Shown piece after piece: positions 36,674-44,708 of a stretch of DNA of 64,000 bases. Within the stretch, counting starts at the first letter, position 1, and each line of letters begins with the position of its first letter. Source of the DNA: Streptomyces sp. B21-105 (GTDB lineage: Bacteria > Actinomycetota > Actinomycetes > Streptomycetales > Streptomycetaceae); contig NZ_JARUMJ010000001.1 in assembly GCF_036898465.1 (NCBI RefSeq), positions 3,472,001 through 3,536,000 of the forward strand, written 5' to 3'. Both the position numbers and the translations under genes were made by a program. Under the pieces are notes generated by a model that ran no database searches, was not told the origin of the DNA, and saw only the letters and a program-made list of their open reading frames with translations.

Positions 36674-36936
36674 GCGCGCGACGGTTCCGCAGCCTCGGCG
36701 TCGACCCCGCCACGGGCAAGGAGTCGTTCGTGGTCGCGCGTTCCGGCGGCGTGCTGGAGGAACTGGCCGACGCGCACGCGCTGAAGGCCTCCGCCGTCCT
36801 GGTGGCGGTCGTCGGGGCCGTTTTGGAGGCCGGCAGGTCGTCCGACGCCGAACTCGCCGCGTTCGTGCCGTCGCTGCACGCGGCGCTCGAAGAATGCGTC
36901 GGCATCATGGCGGCGGACAGGGAGCGCTCGGCATAG
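36670..36936 (+). CDS. small helical protein (type B), unknown function
   Basis: Encodes 88 residues from GTG 36670, overlapping the upstream gene by 4 bases. A short N-terminal strand region (RRFRSLGVDPATGKESFVVA) is followed by three predicted helices: LEELADAHALKASAVLVAVV, GAVLEAGRSSDAELAAFVPS, LHAALEECVGIMAADRE. The helical part lines up by eye with residues 50-105 of the protein at 61770-62135, which also follows a type A gene with a 4-base overlap. Ends 19 bases from the convergent HNH gene. Confidence 0.75.
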   Translation: MSARRFRSLGVDPATGKESFVVARSGGVLEELADAHALKASAVLVAVVGAVLEAGRSSDAELAAFVPSLHAALEECVGIMAADRERSA

Positions 36937-36955
36937 CGTGCTCGGCGTAGCGCCG

Positions 36956-37717
36956 TCAGTAGCTGAGGCCCCTGAAATGCAGGAACGCGGACCGCAGTTC
37001 GGCGTCGAGGAGGAGGTCGAGGATCTCCTCCTCCCCCGCGAACAGGGCGTCGGCCGCCGGATGGCCGGACTGATGGAACATGGCGACCAGCACGTCGATG
37101 AGGGGACGGTTCCAGGTGACCCGGACGATTTCCGTCGCCTTGTCACGCTGTCCCCTGTCCATGGCTATGCGCCACAGCTCGATGGAGTGCCTGGCCGTCG
37201 CGTAGGCGTCCCTGCGGCCTTCCACCAGGACTGCTCTCGTGTTCAGGCCGAACACCTCGATACAGGCCTGCCCCCGGTCGGTCAGCCCCCGGTACGTTCC
37301 GAGCGGGAGCACCAGCCGTAGGTGGTCCAACGGGTCCTCGGCCGACGGGTCGACGAGCAGCGGGCTGCCGTCGGCCGCGGTGGGGAAGAGGTTCCGCTTC
37401 TGGTTGCTGTTGCAGAACGAGCAGGCGAGCAGATGGTTGAGCCAGTCGAAGGTACGCAGCGGAGCGAGGCTCTTCGGCTCGAAGTGGTCGATGTCGGTGC
37501 CCTGGCTGTCACCGCAGTACATGCAGCGTTCGCGGCCGGGCGCCATCTCCGCGAGCCCGGCGACGAGTGCGGGGCGGACCTGCCGGCGGTTCGCCCAGAG
37601 TTCCCTCGCCCGGTCCTTGCGTTCCTTCTCCGTGGCCCGCTGCCGGATTTCGGCGGTGTAGTCCGCCAGTCGTTCCGTCGTGGCCGCGGGCAGGAGGGCA
37701 CGGCGCAGACGGATCAC
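36956..37717 (-). CDS. HNH endonuclease, PtuB-like (candidate Septu system)
   Basis: Encodes 253 residues from GTG 37717. Zinc/HNH core: CMYC (Cys65, Cys68), DIDHFEPKS (His78, Pro81), DWLNHLLAC-FCN (Asn94, Cys99, Cys102, Asn103) and NLFP. The spacing CxxC...DHFxPK...N....CxxCN..K matches PtuB-type HNH nucleases, which degrade DNA. The start overlaps the stop of the ATPase gene by 4 bases (GTGA), so the proteins are made together. Together they match the two-gene Septu antiphage design (PtuA ATPase, PtuB HNH). The defence role is inference from family and arrangement. Confidence 0.85.
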   Translation of the reverse strand: MIRLRRALLPAATTERLADYTAEIRQRATEKERKDRARELWANRRQVRPALVAGLAEMAPGRERCMYCGDSQGTDIDHFEPKSLAPLRTFDWLNHLLACSFCNSNQKRNLFPTAADGSPLLVDPSAEDPLDHLRLVLPLGTYRGLTDRGQACIEVFGLNTRAVLVEGRRDAYATARHSIELWRIAMDRGQRDKATEIVRVTWNRPLIDVLVAMFHQSGHPAADALFAGEEEILDLLLDAELRSAFLHFRGLSY

Positions 37718-39144
37718 TCCGCGTCGTCTTTCGCGCCCTCGGCGTCCTTCGCCCCCTCGGCGATCTCCTCCGCCAGGCGGTGGAGGTGGGCCGACACCTC
37801 GTCCACGCGGGCCGACGGCGAACTCGCGAGCCGTGCCTTCAGCTCCTTGTAGCGCGCCAGCGACTCGCCGGACGTGGTCCCGTCGTAGATCCGTGCCTCC
37901 AGGTCCACGAACTCGGCCCTGGCCCGTTCGGCGCGCTCCGAGTACGGGGTGTCCAGGCCGAACAGGTCCGAGAGGACCGCGTCGTCGCCGCTGCCGTACA
38001 CCACCCGGTCGTACAGGTCCTGGCCGATGACCTCGGGTGGGAGCGCCTCGTCCACGCCGGGCAGTCTGATCAGACCGCCGGGATCCGCGGCCTGGCAGAT
38101 GTACGGGCTGTGGGTGGTGACGATGAACTGGATGCGGGGGAAGTGGGAGGTCAGCCACGGGCCGATACGGCGCTGCCAGGAGACGTGCAGATGGGCGTCG
38201 ATCTCGTCGATGATGACGACACCCGGCGTCATCAGACGCATCGACCCGTCGTCGACCTCCGTGAGGCCCGACTCCCACAGGTCGGCGCCGAACGCGTCGT
38301 GCAACTGCTTGAGGACGTCGACGACCAGAGCGGCCACGGTACGGAATCCGTCGCTCATCTCCCGCATCGGGAAGCGGCTGCCCTGCCGCTCCACCCATAG
38401 GCCGTCGGAGTCGACGTCGACGATCCGGTAGCCGTCCGGCAGCAGTCCGTCGCCGAGGAGTGCCAGCGCGAACCGCTTCAACCTGGCGGCGCCCGGGCGG
38501 CGTTCCAGCGCGCGCAGATGCTGCTCGATCAGCCAGGCGACGCCTTCGGCGAGCGAGGCGTCCTCGTGGAAGAGGCTCGCGTGCCTGGCCACGGGCCCGG
38601 ACGTCAGCATCAGCCGCTGCACCTCGCCCGAACCGCCGGCCATCCGCCGGAACGGCCCGTAGGCCGCACTGAACCAGCCCGCGGGGTTGTCCGCCCACGG
38701 CCCGCGACGGGCGATGCTGGTCTGTGCCTTGGTGTACCTGATCTCCTGCAGACCAGGAAGGACGCCTCTGCGGACGGGGACCCGGCCGGCCATCCCGTCC
38801 CGGGGCGTGGTCCAGCGGAGTCCGGCGGGGACCGCGCCGGCAGGGGGGCGGCCCTGCGAGAACCGGTCGTGGTTCGCGTCCCGGACGATCTCGACTTTGA
38901 CCTCCCCCGCGGTGCTGTGCTCGGTCACCCAGTTCTCGAAGCCCGGCACCAGACCCCGTGCCACCGCGGGACCGCTGAGCGCCAGCGCCATGGCCCGCAG
39001 CAGCGTCGTCTTGCCCGACCCGTTGCGACCGGCGAGCACCGTCCACCCGGCGTGACTGCCGTCGGGGCGGGTCAGGACGAGGTCGACCTCGCGGGGGCCG
39101 TGGAAGGATTTGATGTCCTTCACGAGGATCCGGCTGACGTACAT
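37714..39144 (-). CDS. SMC/ABC-type ATPase, PtuA-like (candidate Septu system)
   Basis: Encodes 476 residues with an ABC/SMC-type ATPase split by an insert, as in overcoming-lysogenization-defect-like and PtuA proteins. Walker A AGRNGSGKTT (38-47); a long middle region; signature-like MSDGFRTV (263-270); Walker B VVIIDEIDAHLH (309-320) with catalytic Glu; switch His in VTTHSP (342-347). The C-terminus (residues 400-470) is a charged helical region. The HNH nuclease gene follows with a 4-base overlap. ATG 39144 gives the expected N-terminus (YVSRILVKDIKSFHGPREVD); no strong ribosome site is seen. A terminator at 39192-39228 separates it from the upstream operon, so it must have its own promoter in about 50 bases. 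Confidence 0.87.
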   Translation of the reverse strand: MYVSRILVKDIKSFHGPREVDLVLTRPDGSHAGWTVLAGRNGSGKTTLLRAMALALSGPAVARGLVPGFENWVTEHSTAGEVKVEIVRDANHDRFSQGRPPAGAVPAGLRWTTPRDGMAGRVPVRRGVLPGLQEIRYTKAQTSIARRGPWADNPAGWFSAAYGPFRRMAGGSGEVQRLMLTSGPVARHASLFHEDASLAEGVAWLIEQHLRALERRPGAARLKRFALALLGDGLLPDGYRIVDVDSDGLWVERQGSRFPMREMSDGFRTVAALVVDVLKQLHDAFGADLWESGLTEVDDGSMRLMTPGVVIIDEIDAHLHVSWQRRIGPWLTSHFPRIQFIVTTHSPYICQAADPGGLIRLPGVDEALPPEVIGQDLYDRVVYGSGDDAVLSDLFGLDTPYSERAERARAEFVDLEARIYDGTTSGESLARYKELKARLASSPSARVDEVSAHLHRLAEEIAEGAKDAEGAKDDAE

Positions 39145-39191
39145 GGGCGGCGGCGTCCGTTCGTCGGGGTGTCGCGCCCGATCCTACGACC

Positions 39192-39228
39192 GTGGCCTGC
39201 CCGTTCGTATCAGGAGCGGGCAGGCCAC
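39192..39228 (-). terminator. terminator of the DUF993 operon
   Basis: Perfect 12-bp stem GTGGCCTGCCCG / CGGGCAGGCCAC with a 13-base loop, 22 bases past the stop of the isomerase gene on the leftward strand and before the ATPase start. Confidence 0.85.
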
Positions 39229-39249
39229 CGGAGCGTCACGCTGCCTGCC

Positions 39250-40089
39250 TCAGGCTGCCGTGTGGGACACGAAGCGTTGCGCGGTCTCGGCGAGGACTTC
39301 CCGCCCGTCCCTCGCCCACAGGCCGTCGTTGAACAGCTCGACCTCGATCGCGCCCGTGTAGCCGGCCGCCTCCACGTACCCCTGCCACTCGCGCATGTCG
39401 ATCGCGCCGTCGCCGATCTGGCCGCGGCCGGTCAGGACGCCCTCGGGGAGCGGGGTCGTCCAGTCGGCGAGCTGGAAGGTGTGGATGCGGCCGCCCGCGC
39501 CCGCCCGGGCGATCTGGGCGGGAGCCTGGTCGTCCCACCAGATGTGGTACGTGTCGACGGTGACGCCGACCTGGTGGGCCGGGAAGCGTTCGGCCAGGTC
39601 GAGGGCCTGGGCGAGGGTGGAGACCACGCAGCGGTCGGCGGCGTACATGGGGTGCAGCGGCTCGATGGCGAGTTTCACCCCGTGTTCCTCGGCGTAGGGG
39701 CCGAGGACGGCGAGGGCGTCGGCGATGCGTTCGCGGGCGCCGTGCAGGTCCTTGGAGCCGGCGGGCAGGCCGCCGGAGACCAGGACCAGCACCTCGGTGC
39801 CGAGGGCCGCCGCCTCGTCGACCGCCCGGCGGTTGTCGGCGAGGGCCGCCGCCCGCGCGTCCGGGTCGATCGCCGTGAGGAAGCCGCCGCGGCACAGGGT
39901 CGTCACCGTCAGGCCGGCGTCGTGGACCAGCTTGGCGCTCGCCTCCACGCCGTAAGTCTGCACGGGCTCGCGCCACAGGCCGACGTTCGTCACGCCCAGG
40001 TCACCGCAGGCGGCAACCAGCTCGGGCAGCGACAGCTGCTTCACCGTCATCTGGTTGATGGAGAAGCGGGTCAGATCCGGGCTGCTCAC
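39250..40089 (-). CDS. TIM-barrel sugar phosphate isomerase/epimerase
   Basis: Encodes 279 residues of the xylose isomerase-like TIM-barrel family (IolI/IolE/hydroxypyruvate isomerase relatives). Probable metal and catalytic residues in KLAIEPLHPMYAADRC, GVTVDTYHIWWD, IHTFQLADW and GAIEVELFND. GTG 40089 overlaps the DUF993 stop by 4 bases. It is the last gene of a three-gene operon with Gfo/Idh/MocA and DUF993 genes. Reaction unknown; likely an isomerisation or dehydration of a keto-sugar acid or polyol made by the dehydrogenase. Confidence 0.87.
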   Translation of the reverse strand: MSSPDLTRFSINQMTVKQLSLPELVAACGDLGVTNVGLWREPVQTYGVEASAKLVHDAGLTVTTLCRGGFLTAIDPDARAAALADNRRAVDEAAALGTEVLVLVSGGLPAGSKDLHGARERIADALAVLGPYAEEHGVKLAIEPLHPMYAADRCVVSTLAQALDLAERFPAHQVGVTVDTYHIWWDDQAPAQIARAGAGGRIHTFQLADWTTPLPEGVLTGRGQIGDGAIDMREWQGYVEAAGYTGAIEVELFNDGLWARDGREVLAETAQRFVSHTAA

Positions 40090-41240
40090 TGGGTCACTCC
40101 GTACAGGGCGAGCACGTTCTTCATCCGCTCCTCGGCCAGCTTCGGATCCGGGAACAGGCCGAGGCCGTCGGCGAGTTCGTAGGCGCGGGCGAAGTGCGGG
40201 AGGGAGCGGGCCGACTGCAGTCCGCCGACCATCGTGAAGTGCGACTGGTGGCCTGCCAGCCAGGCCAGAAACACCACGCCCGTCTTGTAGAAACGGGTGG
40301 GCGTCTGGAAGAGGTGGCGGGAGAGCTCGACCGTCGGATCCAGCAACGAGCGGAAACCCGTTACGTTCCCCGTGTCGAGGACGCGGACCGCCTCCGCCGC
40401 CAGCGGGCCCAGCGGGTCGAAGATGCCGAGGAGGGCGTGGCTGAAGCCCTGCTCGTCGCCCGCGATCAGCTCCGGGTAGTTGAAGTCGTCGCCGGTGTAG
40501 CAGCGCACGCCCTGCGGCAGCCGGCGCCGGATGTCGATCTCGCGCCCGGCGTCCAGCAGCGAGACCTTGATGCCCTCGACCTTGTCGGGGTGGACGGCGA
40601 TGACCTCGAGGAAGGTGTCCGTGGCCGCGTCCAGGTCGGACGAGCCCCAGTAACCGTCCAGCGCCGGATCGAACATCGGGCCCAGCCAGTGCAGGATCAC
40701 CGGCTCGGCGGACTGGCGCAGCAGGTGGCCGTAGACGTCCAGGTAGTCCTCGGGGCCGGTCGCCGCCGCGGCCAGGGCGCGCGACGCCATCAGGATGGAG
40801 CGTGCGCCGGAGGCCTCGACGAGGGCGAGCTGCTCCTCGTAGGCCGCGCGGACCTCGGCGAGCGTCCCGCCGGCGGTGAGCTGGTCGGTGCCGACGCCGC
40901 AGGCGATGCGGCCGCCGACGGCCTTGGCCTCGGCGGCGGAGCGGCGGATCAGCTCGGCCGCGCCCGCCCAGTCCAGGCCCATGCCGCGCTGGGCGGTGTC
41001 CATCGCCTCGGCGACGCCGAGCCCGTGCGACCACAGGTGGCGGCGGAAGGCGAGGGTGGCGTCCCAGTCGACGGCGGCGGGCGAGTCCGGCGACACGTCC
41101 GCGAACGGGTCGGCGACGACGTGCGCCGCCGAGTACACCGTGCGGGAGGTGAAGGGCGCGCCGGTGGTGAGGGCGAGCGGCTCGGTGCGGGGTTCGTAGG
41201 TCCGCAGGCCGCCGTTCGCGTCGGGCAGCTGGAGGGTCAC
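40086..41240 (-). CDS. DUF993 family protein (TIM-barrel, dihydrodipicolinate-synthase-like)
   Basis: Encodes 384 residues matching the DUF993 family, proteins distantly related to class I aldolases of the dihydrodipicolinate synthase type. Segments seen: YSAAHVVADPF, SHGLGVAEAMDTAQRGMGLDW, CGVGTDQL, SRALAAAATGPEDYLDVYGH, ILHWLGPMFDPALDGYWGS, KVEGIKVSLLDAGREIDIRR (candidate Schiff-base Lys in GIKVS), YTGDDFNYPELI. GTG 41240 overlaps the Gfo/Idh gene by 4 bases and its stop overlaps the isomerase by 4. Probably a lyase step in a sugar or polyol pathway; this is inference. Confidence 0.85.
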   Translation of the reverse strand: MTLQLPDANGGLRTYEPRTEPLALTTGAPFTSRTVYSAAHVVADPFADVSPDSPAAVDWDATLAFRRHLWSHGLGVAEAMDTAQRGMGLDWAGAAELIRRSAAEAKAVGGRIACGVGTDQLTAGGTLAEVRAAYEEQLALVEASGARSILMASRALAAAATGPEDYLDVYGHLLRQSAEPVILHWLGPMFDPALDGYWGSSDLDAATDTFLEVIAVHPDKVEGIKVSLLDAGREIDIRRRLPQGVRCYTGDDFNYPELIAGDEQGFSHALLGIFDPLGPLAAEAVRVLDTGNVTGFRSLLDPTVELSRHLFQTPTRFYKTGVVFLAWLAGHQSHFTMVGGLQSARSLPHFARAYELADGLGLFPDPKLAEERMKNVLALYGVTQ

Positions 41241-42394
41241 AGCGTGACCTCCGGGACCTCGAGGCGGCGGCCCTCGGCGGAGGACTTCAGGCCGAGCTCG
41301 GCGAGCTGGACGCCTCGGGCGCCGGCCAGCAGGTCCCAGTGGTAGGGAGCGTCGGCGTAGACGTGCTTGAGGAACAGCTCCCACTGGGCCTTGAAGCCGT
41401 TGTCGAACTCGCCGTTGTCGGGCACCTCCTGCCACTGGTCGCGGAAGACCTCGGTGGCGGGGATGTCGGGGTTCCAGACCGGCTTGGGGGTCGCGGAGCG
41501 GTGCTGGACGCGGCAGTTGCGCAGTCCGGCGACGGCCGAGCCCTCGGTGCCGTCGACCTGGAACTCGACGAGCTCGTCGCGGTTGACGCGGACGGTCCAG
41601 GAGGAGTTGATCTGCGCGATGGCCCCGCCCTCGAGCTCGAAGACGCCGTAGGCGGCGTCGTCGGCGGTGGCGTCGTAGGGCTTGTCCTGCTCGTCCCAGC
41701 GCTGCGGGATGTGGGTGGCGGTGAGCGCCTGGACGGACTTCACCCGGCCGAACAGCTCGTGCAGGACGTACTCCCAGTGCGGGAACATGTCGACGACGAT
41801 GCCGCCGCCGTCCTCCGCGCGGTAGTTCCAGGACGGGCGCTGGGCGGCCTGCCAGTCGCCCTCGAAGACCCAGTAGCCGAACTCGCCGCGCACGGAGAGG
41901 ATCCGGCCGAAGAAGCCGCCGTCGATGAGGCGCTTGAGCTTGAGCAGGCCCGGCAGGAACAGCTTGTCCTGGACGACGCCGTGCTTGACGCCCGCGGCGG
42001 TGGCCAGCCGGGCCAGCTCCAGGGCGCCGTCGAGGCCGGTGGCGGTGGGCTTCTCGGTGTAGATGTGCTTGCCGGCGGCGACGGCCTTGCGGATCGCCTC
42101 CTCGCGGGCGGAGGTGACCTGGGCGTCGAAGTAGATCTCGACGGTCGGGTCGGCGAGGACCGCGTCGAGGTCGGTGGAGACGTTCCGCGGGTCCAGTCCG
42201 TGCTGTTCCGCGAGCGCCTTCAGGGCATGCTCCCGACGACCGAGAAGGACCGGTTCCGGCCACAGCACGGTGCCGTCGCCGAGGTCGAGGCCGCCCTGTT
42301 CGCGGAGGGCGAGGATGGAGCGGACCAGGTGCTGGCGGTAACCCATGCGCCCGGTCACGCCGTTCATGGCGATACGCACCGTCTTGCGTGTCAC
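41237..42394 (-). CDS. Gfo/Idh/MocA-family oxidoreductase
   Basis: Encodes 385 residues. N-terminal Rossmann fold with an unusual nucleotide-binding start (IAMNGVTGRMGYRQHLVRSI) and a longer than usual loop before VLADPTVEIYFDAQ; the family EKP motif is present (HIYTEKPTA). The C-terminal domain has GGGIVVDMFPHWEYVLHELF with the catalytic-His region. It likely oxidises a sugar or polyol with NAD(P). First gene of the leftward operon; GAAGGGATC precedes GTG 42394. A LacI-type operator lies about 95 bases upstream, and the LacI gene is divergent. Confidence 0.9.
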   Translation of the reverse strand: MTRKTVRIAMNGVTGRMGYRQHLVRSILALREQGGLDLGDGTVLWPEPVLLGRREHALKALAEQHGLDPRNVSTDLDAVLADPTVEIYFDAQVTSAREEAIRKAVAAGKHIYTEKPTATGLDGALELARLATAAGVKHGVVQDKLFLPGLLKLKRLIDGGFFGRILSVRGEFGYWVFEGDWQAAQRPSWNYRAEDGGGIVVDMFPHWEYVLHELFGRVKSVQALTATHIPQRWDEQDKPYDATADDAAYGVFELEGGAIAQINSSWTVRVNRDELVEFQVDGTEGSAVAGLRNCRVQHRSATPKPVWNPDIPATEVFRDQWQEVPDNGEFDNGFKAQWELFLKHVYADAPYHWDLLAGARGVQLAELGLKSSAEGRRLEVPEVTL

Positions 42395-42488
42395 GTCGAT
42401 CCCTTCGTAGGCGTCGTGCGCAGCGTGCCTGCGCGTTCCGTACGCGGTTGTGCGCGCCGCGTACGCCTCACTCCTGATCAGCGGTACA

Positions 42489-42500
42489 GCAAGCGCTTTC
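42489..42500. promoter_or_regulatory. LacI-type operator
   Basis: GCAAGCGCTTTC contains the perfect palindrome AAGCGCTT, the classical LacI/GalR family core, in the region between the divergent Gfo/Idh operon (42394) and the LacI gene (42702). It is very likely the site for that LacI protein and would control both directions. Confidence 0.75.
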
Positions 42501-42701
42501 TATACAGGAAGAAGCTAGCCTCTGACCGGTGGTCCGGACAAGACCGTGTCCATCCCGAGTTGTTCGAGGGGGCGAACAACAGGGGTCCCGGGCCGTAAGG
42601 TCTGCTCGACACGCCCGGAACCGCGCTCACCATGGTGCGGTCCACCAGGGCGGATGCGGATGACGACGTACGACGAGATGCGTGACCGGAGGACTGACGA
42701 G

Positions 42702-43748
42702 ATGACGGTGACCCTGGCGGACGTGGCGGCCCGCGCGCAGGTCTCGCCCGCGACGGTGTCGCGCGTGCTGAACGGAAACTACCCCGTAGCCGCTTCCACG
42801 CGGGAACGGGTGCTGCGGGCGGTCGACGAGCTGGACTACGTGCTGAACGGACCGGCGAGCGCGCTGGCGGCGGCGACCTCCGACCTCGTGGGCATCCTGG
42901 TGAACGACATCGCGGACCCCTTCTTCGGGATCATGGCGAGCGCGATCCAGTCGGAGATCGGGGGGCCGGGCGGCCGGGCCGGAGGCGAACGGCTCGCGGT
43001 GGTCTGCAACACCGGGGGCTCGCCCGAGCGGGAGCTGACCTATCTGACGCTGCTTCAGCGGCAGCGGGCCGCGGCCGTCGTGCTGACCGGCGGGGCCATG
43101 GAGAACGAGCCGCACGCGGCCGCCGTCGCGGCCAAGCTGCGCAAGCTGGGCGAGGCGGGCACCCGCGTGGTGCTGTGCGGGCGTCCGCCGGCCCCGGACA
43201 CCGCGGCGATCGCGCTGACCTTCGACAACCGCGGAGGCGGGCGGGAACTGACCGAGCACCTCCTCGGCCTCGGACACCGCCGGCTCGGCTACATCGCCGG
43301 ACCCGAGGAGCGCACCACCACCCGGCACCGGCTGGAGGGCCACCGGGCGGCGCTGGCCGCGGCCGGCATCGAGGAGGACCCGCGCTGGACCGTGCACGGG
43401 CCCTACGACCGGCGGGCGGGCTACGAGGCGACGCTGGAGCTGCTGCGCCGGGACCCGTCCCTGACGGCGGTGGTGGCGGCCAACGACTCCGTCGCCCTCG
43501 GTGCCTGCGCCGCCCTGCGCGACTCGGGCCTGCGCATCCCTGACGACGTCTCGGTGGCCGGCTTCGACGACCTGCCCTTCAGCGTCGACGCGGTGCCCTC
43601 CCTGACGACCGTACGGCTGCCGCTGGCCGAGGCGGGAGCTCGGGCGGGCCGCATCGCGATGGGCCGCGAGGAGCCCCCGCCGGGCGGAATCGCCGTGGTG
43701 CGGGGCGAGTTGATGGTGCGGGGGTCCACGGGGGTGCCGCGAGACTGA
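42702..43748 (+). CDS. LacI-family transcriptional regulator
   Basis: Encodes 348 residues. N-terminal LacI HTH (VTLADVAARAQVSPATVSRV, LNGNYPVAASTRERVL, hinge ELDYVLNGPASALA) and a periplasmic-binding-like effector domain (LVGILVNDIADPFFGIMAS, GHRRLGYIAGPEE, AANDSVALGACAALRD, SVAGFDDLPF). GGAGG lies 9 bases before ATG 42702. Divergent from the Gfo/Idh-DUF993-isomerase operon with an AAGCGCTT operator between; almost certainly its regulator. Inducer unknown. Confidence 0.93.
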   Translation: MTVTLADVAARAQVSPATVSRVLNGNYPVAASTRERVLRAVDELDYVLNGPASALAAATSDLVGILVNDIADPFFGIMASAIQSEIGGPGGRAGGERLAVVCNTGGSPERELTYLTLLQRQRAAAVVLTGGAMENEPHAAAVAAKLRKLGEAGTRVVLCGRPPAPDTAAIALTFDNRGGGRELTEHLLGLGHRRLGYIAGPEERTTTRHRLEGHRAALAAAGIEEDPRWTVHGPYDRRAGYEATLELLRRDPSLTAVVAANDSVALGACAALRDSGLRIPDDVSVAGFDDLPFSVDAVPSLTTVRLPLAEAGARAGRIAMGREEPPPGGIAVVRGELMVRGSTGVPRD

Positions 43749-44055
43749 CGCCGCCACCGCGTACGCCTCCGGCGCCGTGTACACCTCGGCCGCCGCGCAC
43801 GCCGCCGCGTACGCCGCCGCCTACCGCCGCGAATGCCGCCGCCTCACGAGCGGGCCGAGCCCGTGGAGGCCATACGGAACGGCGGCCCCGTCGGGGCAAC
43901 GGGCATCGGAGCCCGAGGGCTGAGCGGGACGCCGCCGAGGCGGTGAGCGTCGGGCGCTGGCCGGCCGCCCGGCGTGCGTCGGGCACGGGGCGGCCGCCGA
44001 TCTCGGGCAGGGGCCGGGTGTCCGGTGGGTGACTGCGTCGTCGGTTTCGGAGGGT
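43749..44055. other. low-complexity intergenic region
   Basis: No gene is supported. The left half is rich in GCC-type triplets with repeated CGCGTACGCC-like words, the right half is plain GC-rich sequence. It separates the LacI gene from the convergent small-protein gene. Confidence 0.5.
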
Positions 44056-44439
44056 TTACGCGACCGCGAAACCGTCCGGCACGGCCACGCCCTGGTCGTT
44101 GGCGGCGACGACCACGTTCTGGACCACACCCGAGCTGTGGTTCGTCTGCGACAGCAGGTCGAAGATCGTGGAACCGGTCGCCGCGACTAGGCACCCGGCG
44201 ACCGCGCCGGCGTATGCCGCGGCCGTCACGGCGGCCGCTTCCGCGGCGATCCCACCGAGTCCGGTGAATCCGGCCGCCTCCAGGGCTGCCAGCGTGATCT
44301 CCATGCCTCCTGCGGCCTCCGCCGCGTGGTGGACCTCTTCGAGGAACTCGAGGACCTCCCCGCCGGACTCCAGGGCCTGCGCGGGCGTCGGCAGTCCGGA
44401 GCTGTGCATGCAGAACGTGAACTCCCCGTCGAAGCTCAT
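44056..44439 (-). CDS. small Gly/Ala-rich protein, unknown
   Basis: Encodes 127 residues with no recognised family. A charged N-terminus (SFDGEFTFCMHSSGLPTPAQ) leads to an amphipathic stretch EVLEFLEEVHHAAEAAGGME and a long hydrophobic small-residue segment, GFTGLGGIAAEAAAVTAAAY then AGAVAGCLVAATGS, with GxxxG/AxxxA spacing that favours membrane insertion or tight helix packing. The end is TNHSSGVVQNVVVAANDQGV. GGGAGAG precedes ATG 44439. It stands alone between palindromes upstream and a low-complexity region downstream. It could be a membrane peptide, bacteriocin-like, or a small structural protein; I cannot decide. Confidence 0.6.
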   Translation of the reverse strand: MSFDGEFTFCMHSSGLPTPAQALESGGEVLEFLEEVHHAAEAAGGMEITLAALEAAGFTGLGGIAAEAAAVTAAAYAGAVAGCLVAATGSTIFDLLSQTNHSSGVVQNVVVAANDQGVAVPDGFAVA

Positions 44440-44459
44440 GGTCTCTCCCTCTTTTCGCT

Positions 44460-44477
44460 GTCCGGCCCCGGCCGGAC
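44460..44477. promoter_or_regulatory. palindrome in the leader of the small Gly/Ala-rich gene
   Basis: GTCCGGCC-CC-GGCCGGAC, perfect 8-bp arms, 20 bases upstream of ATG 44439. Could be an operator or an mRNA hairpin. Confidence 0.4.
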
Positions 44478-44511
44478 GGCGTCGCTCTGTCGCGGCGCGT
44501 GGGTCGCATGG

Positions 44512-44523
44512 GTGTGGCCACAC
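44512..44523. promoter_or_regulatory. 12-base perfect palindrome
   Basis: GTGTGGCCACAC lies midway between the divergent genes starting at 44439 (leftward) and 44709 (rightward); candidate operator. Confidence 0.35.
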
Positions 44524-44708
44524 AAGGGTGCGGCAAGACAGACAAGGTGGATGAATCCTGGCGTTCTTCGCCGAAGGCAGTACGCGCGAGCAACCCGGCT
44601 CACTCGCTCATGGCTGCGATCTCAGGATCGCGCGGCCCGCAGCACCCCGCAAATCAGCGATCTCCGGTCCCACTGGACCCGCGTCGCCGCCCGGGTGAGA
44701 GTGGGGGT

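Noticed and set aside
43749..43986. Leftward frame after the LacI gene
   Set aside because: Triplet-repeat-derived Ala/Gly/Arg sequence with no start signal.
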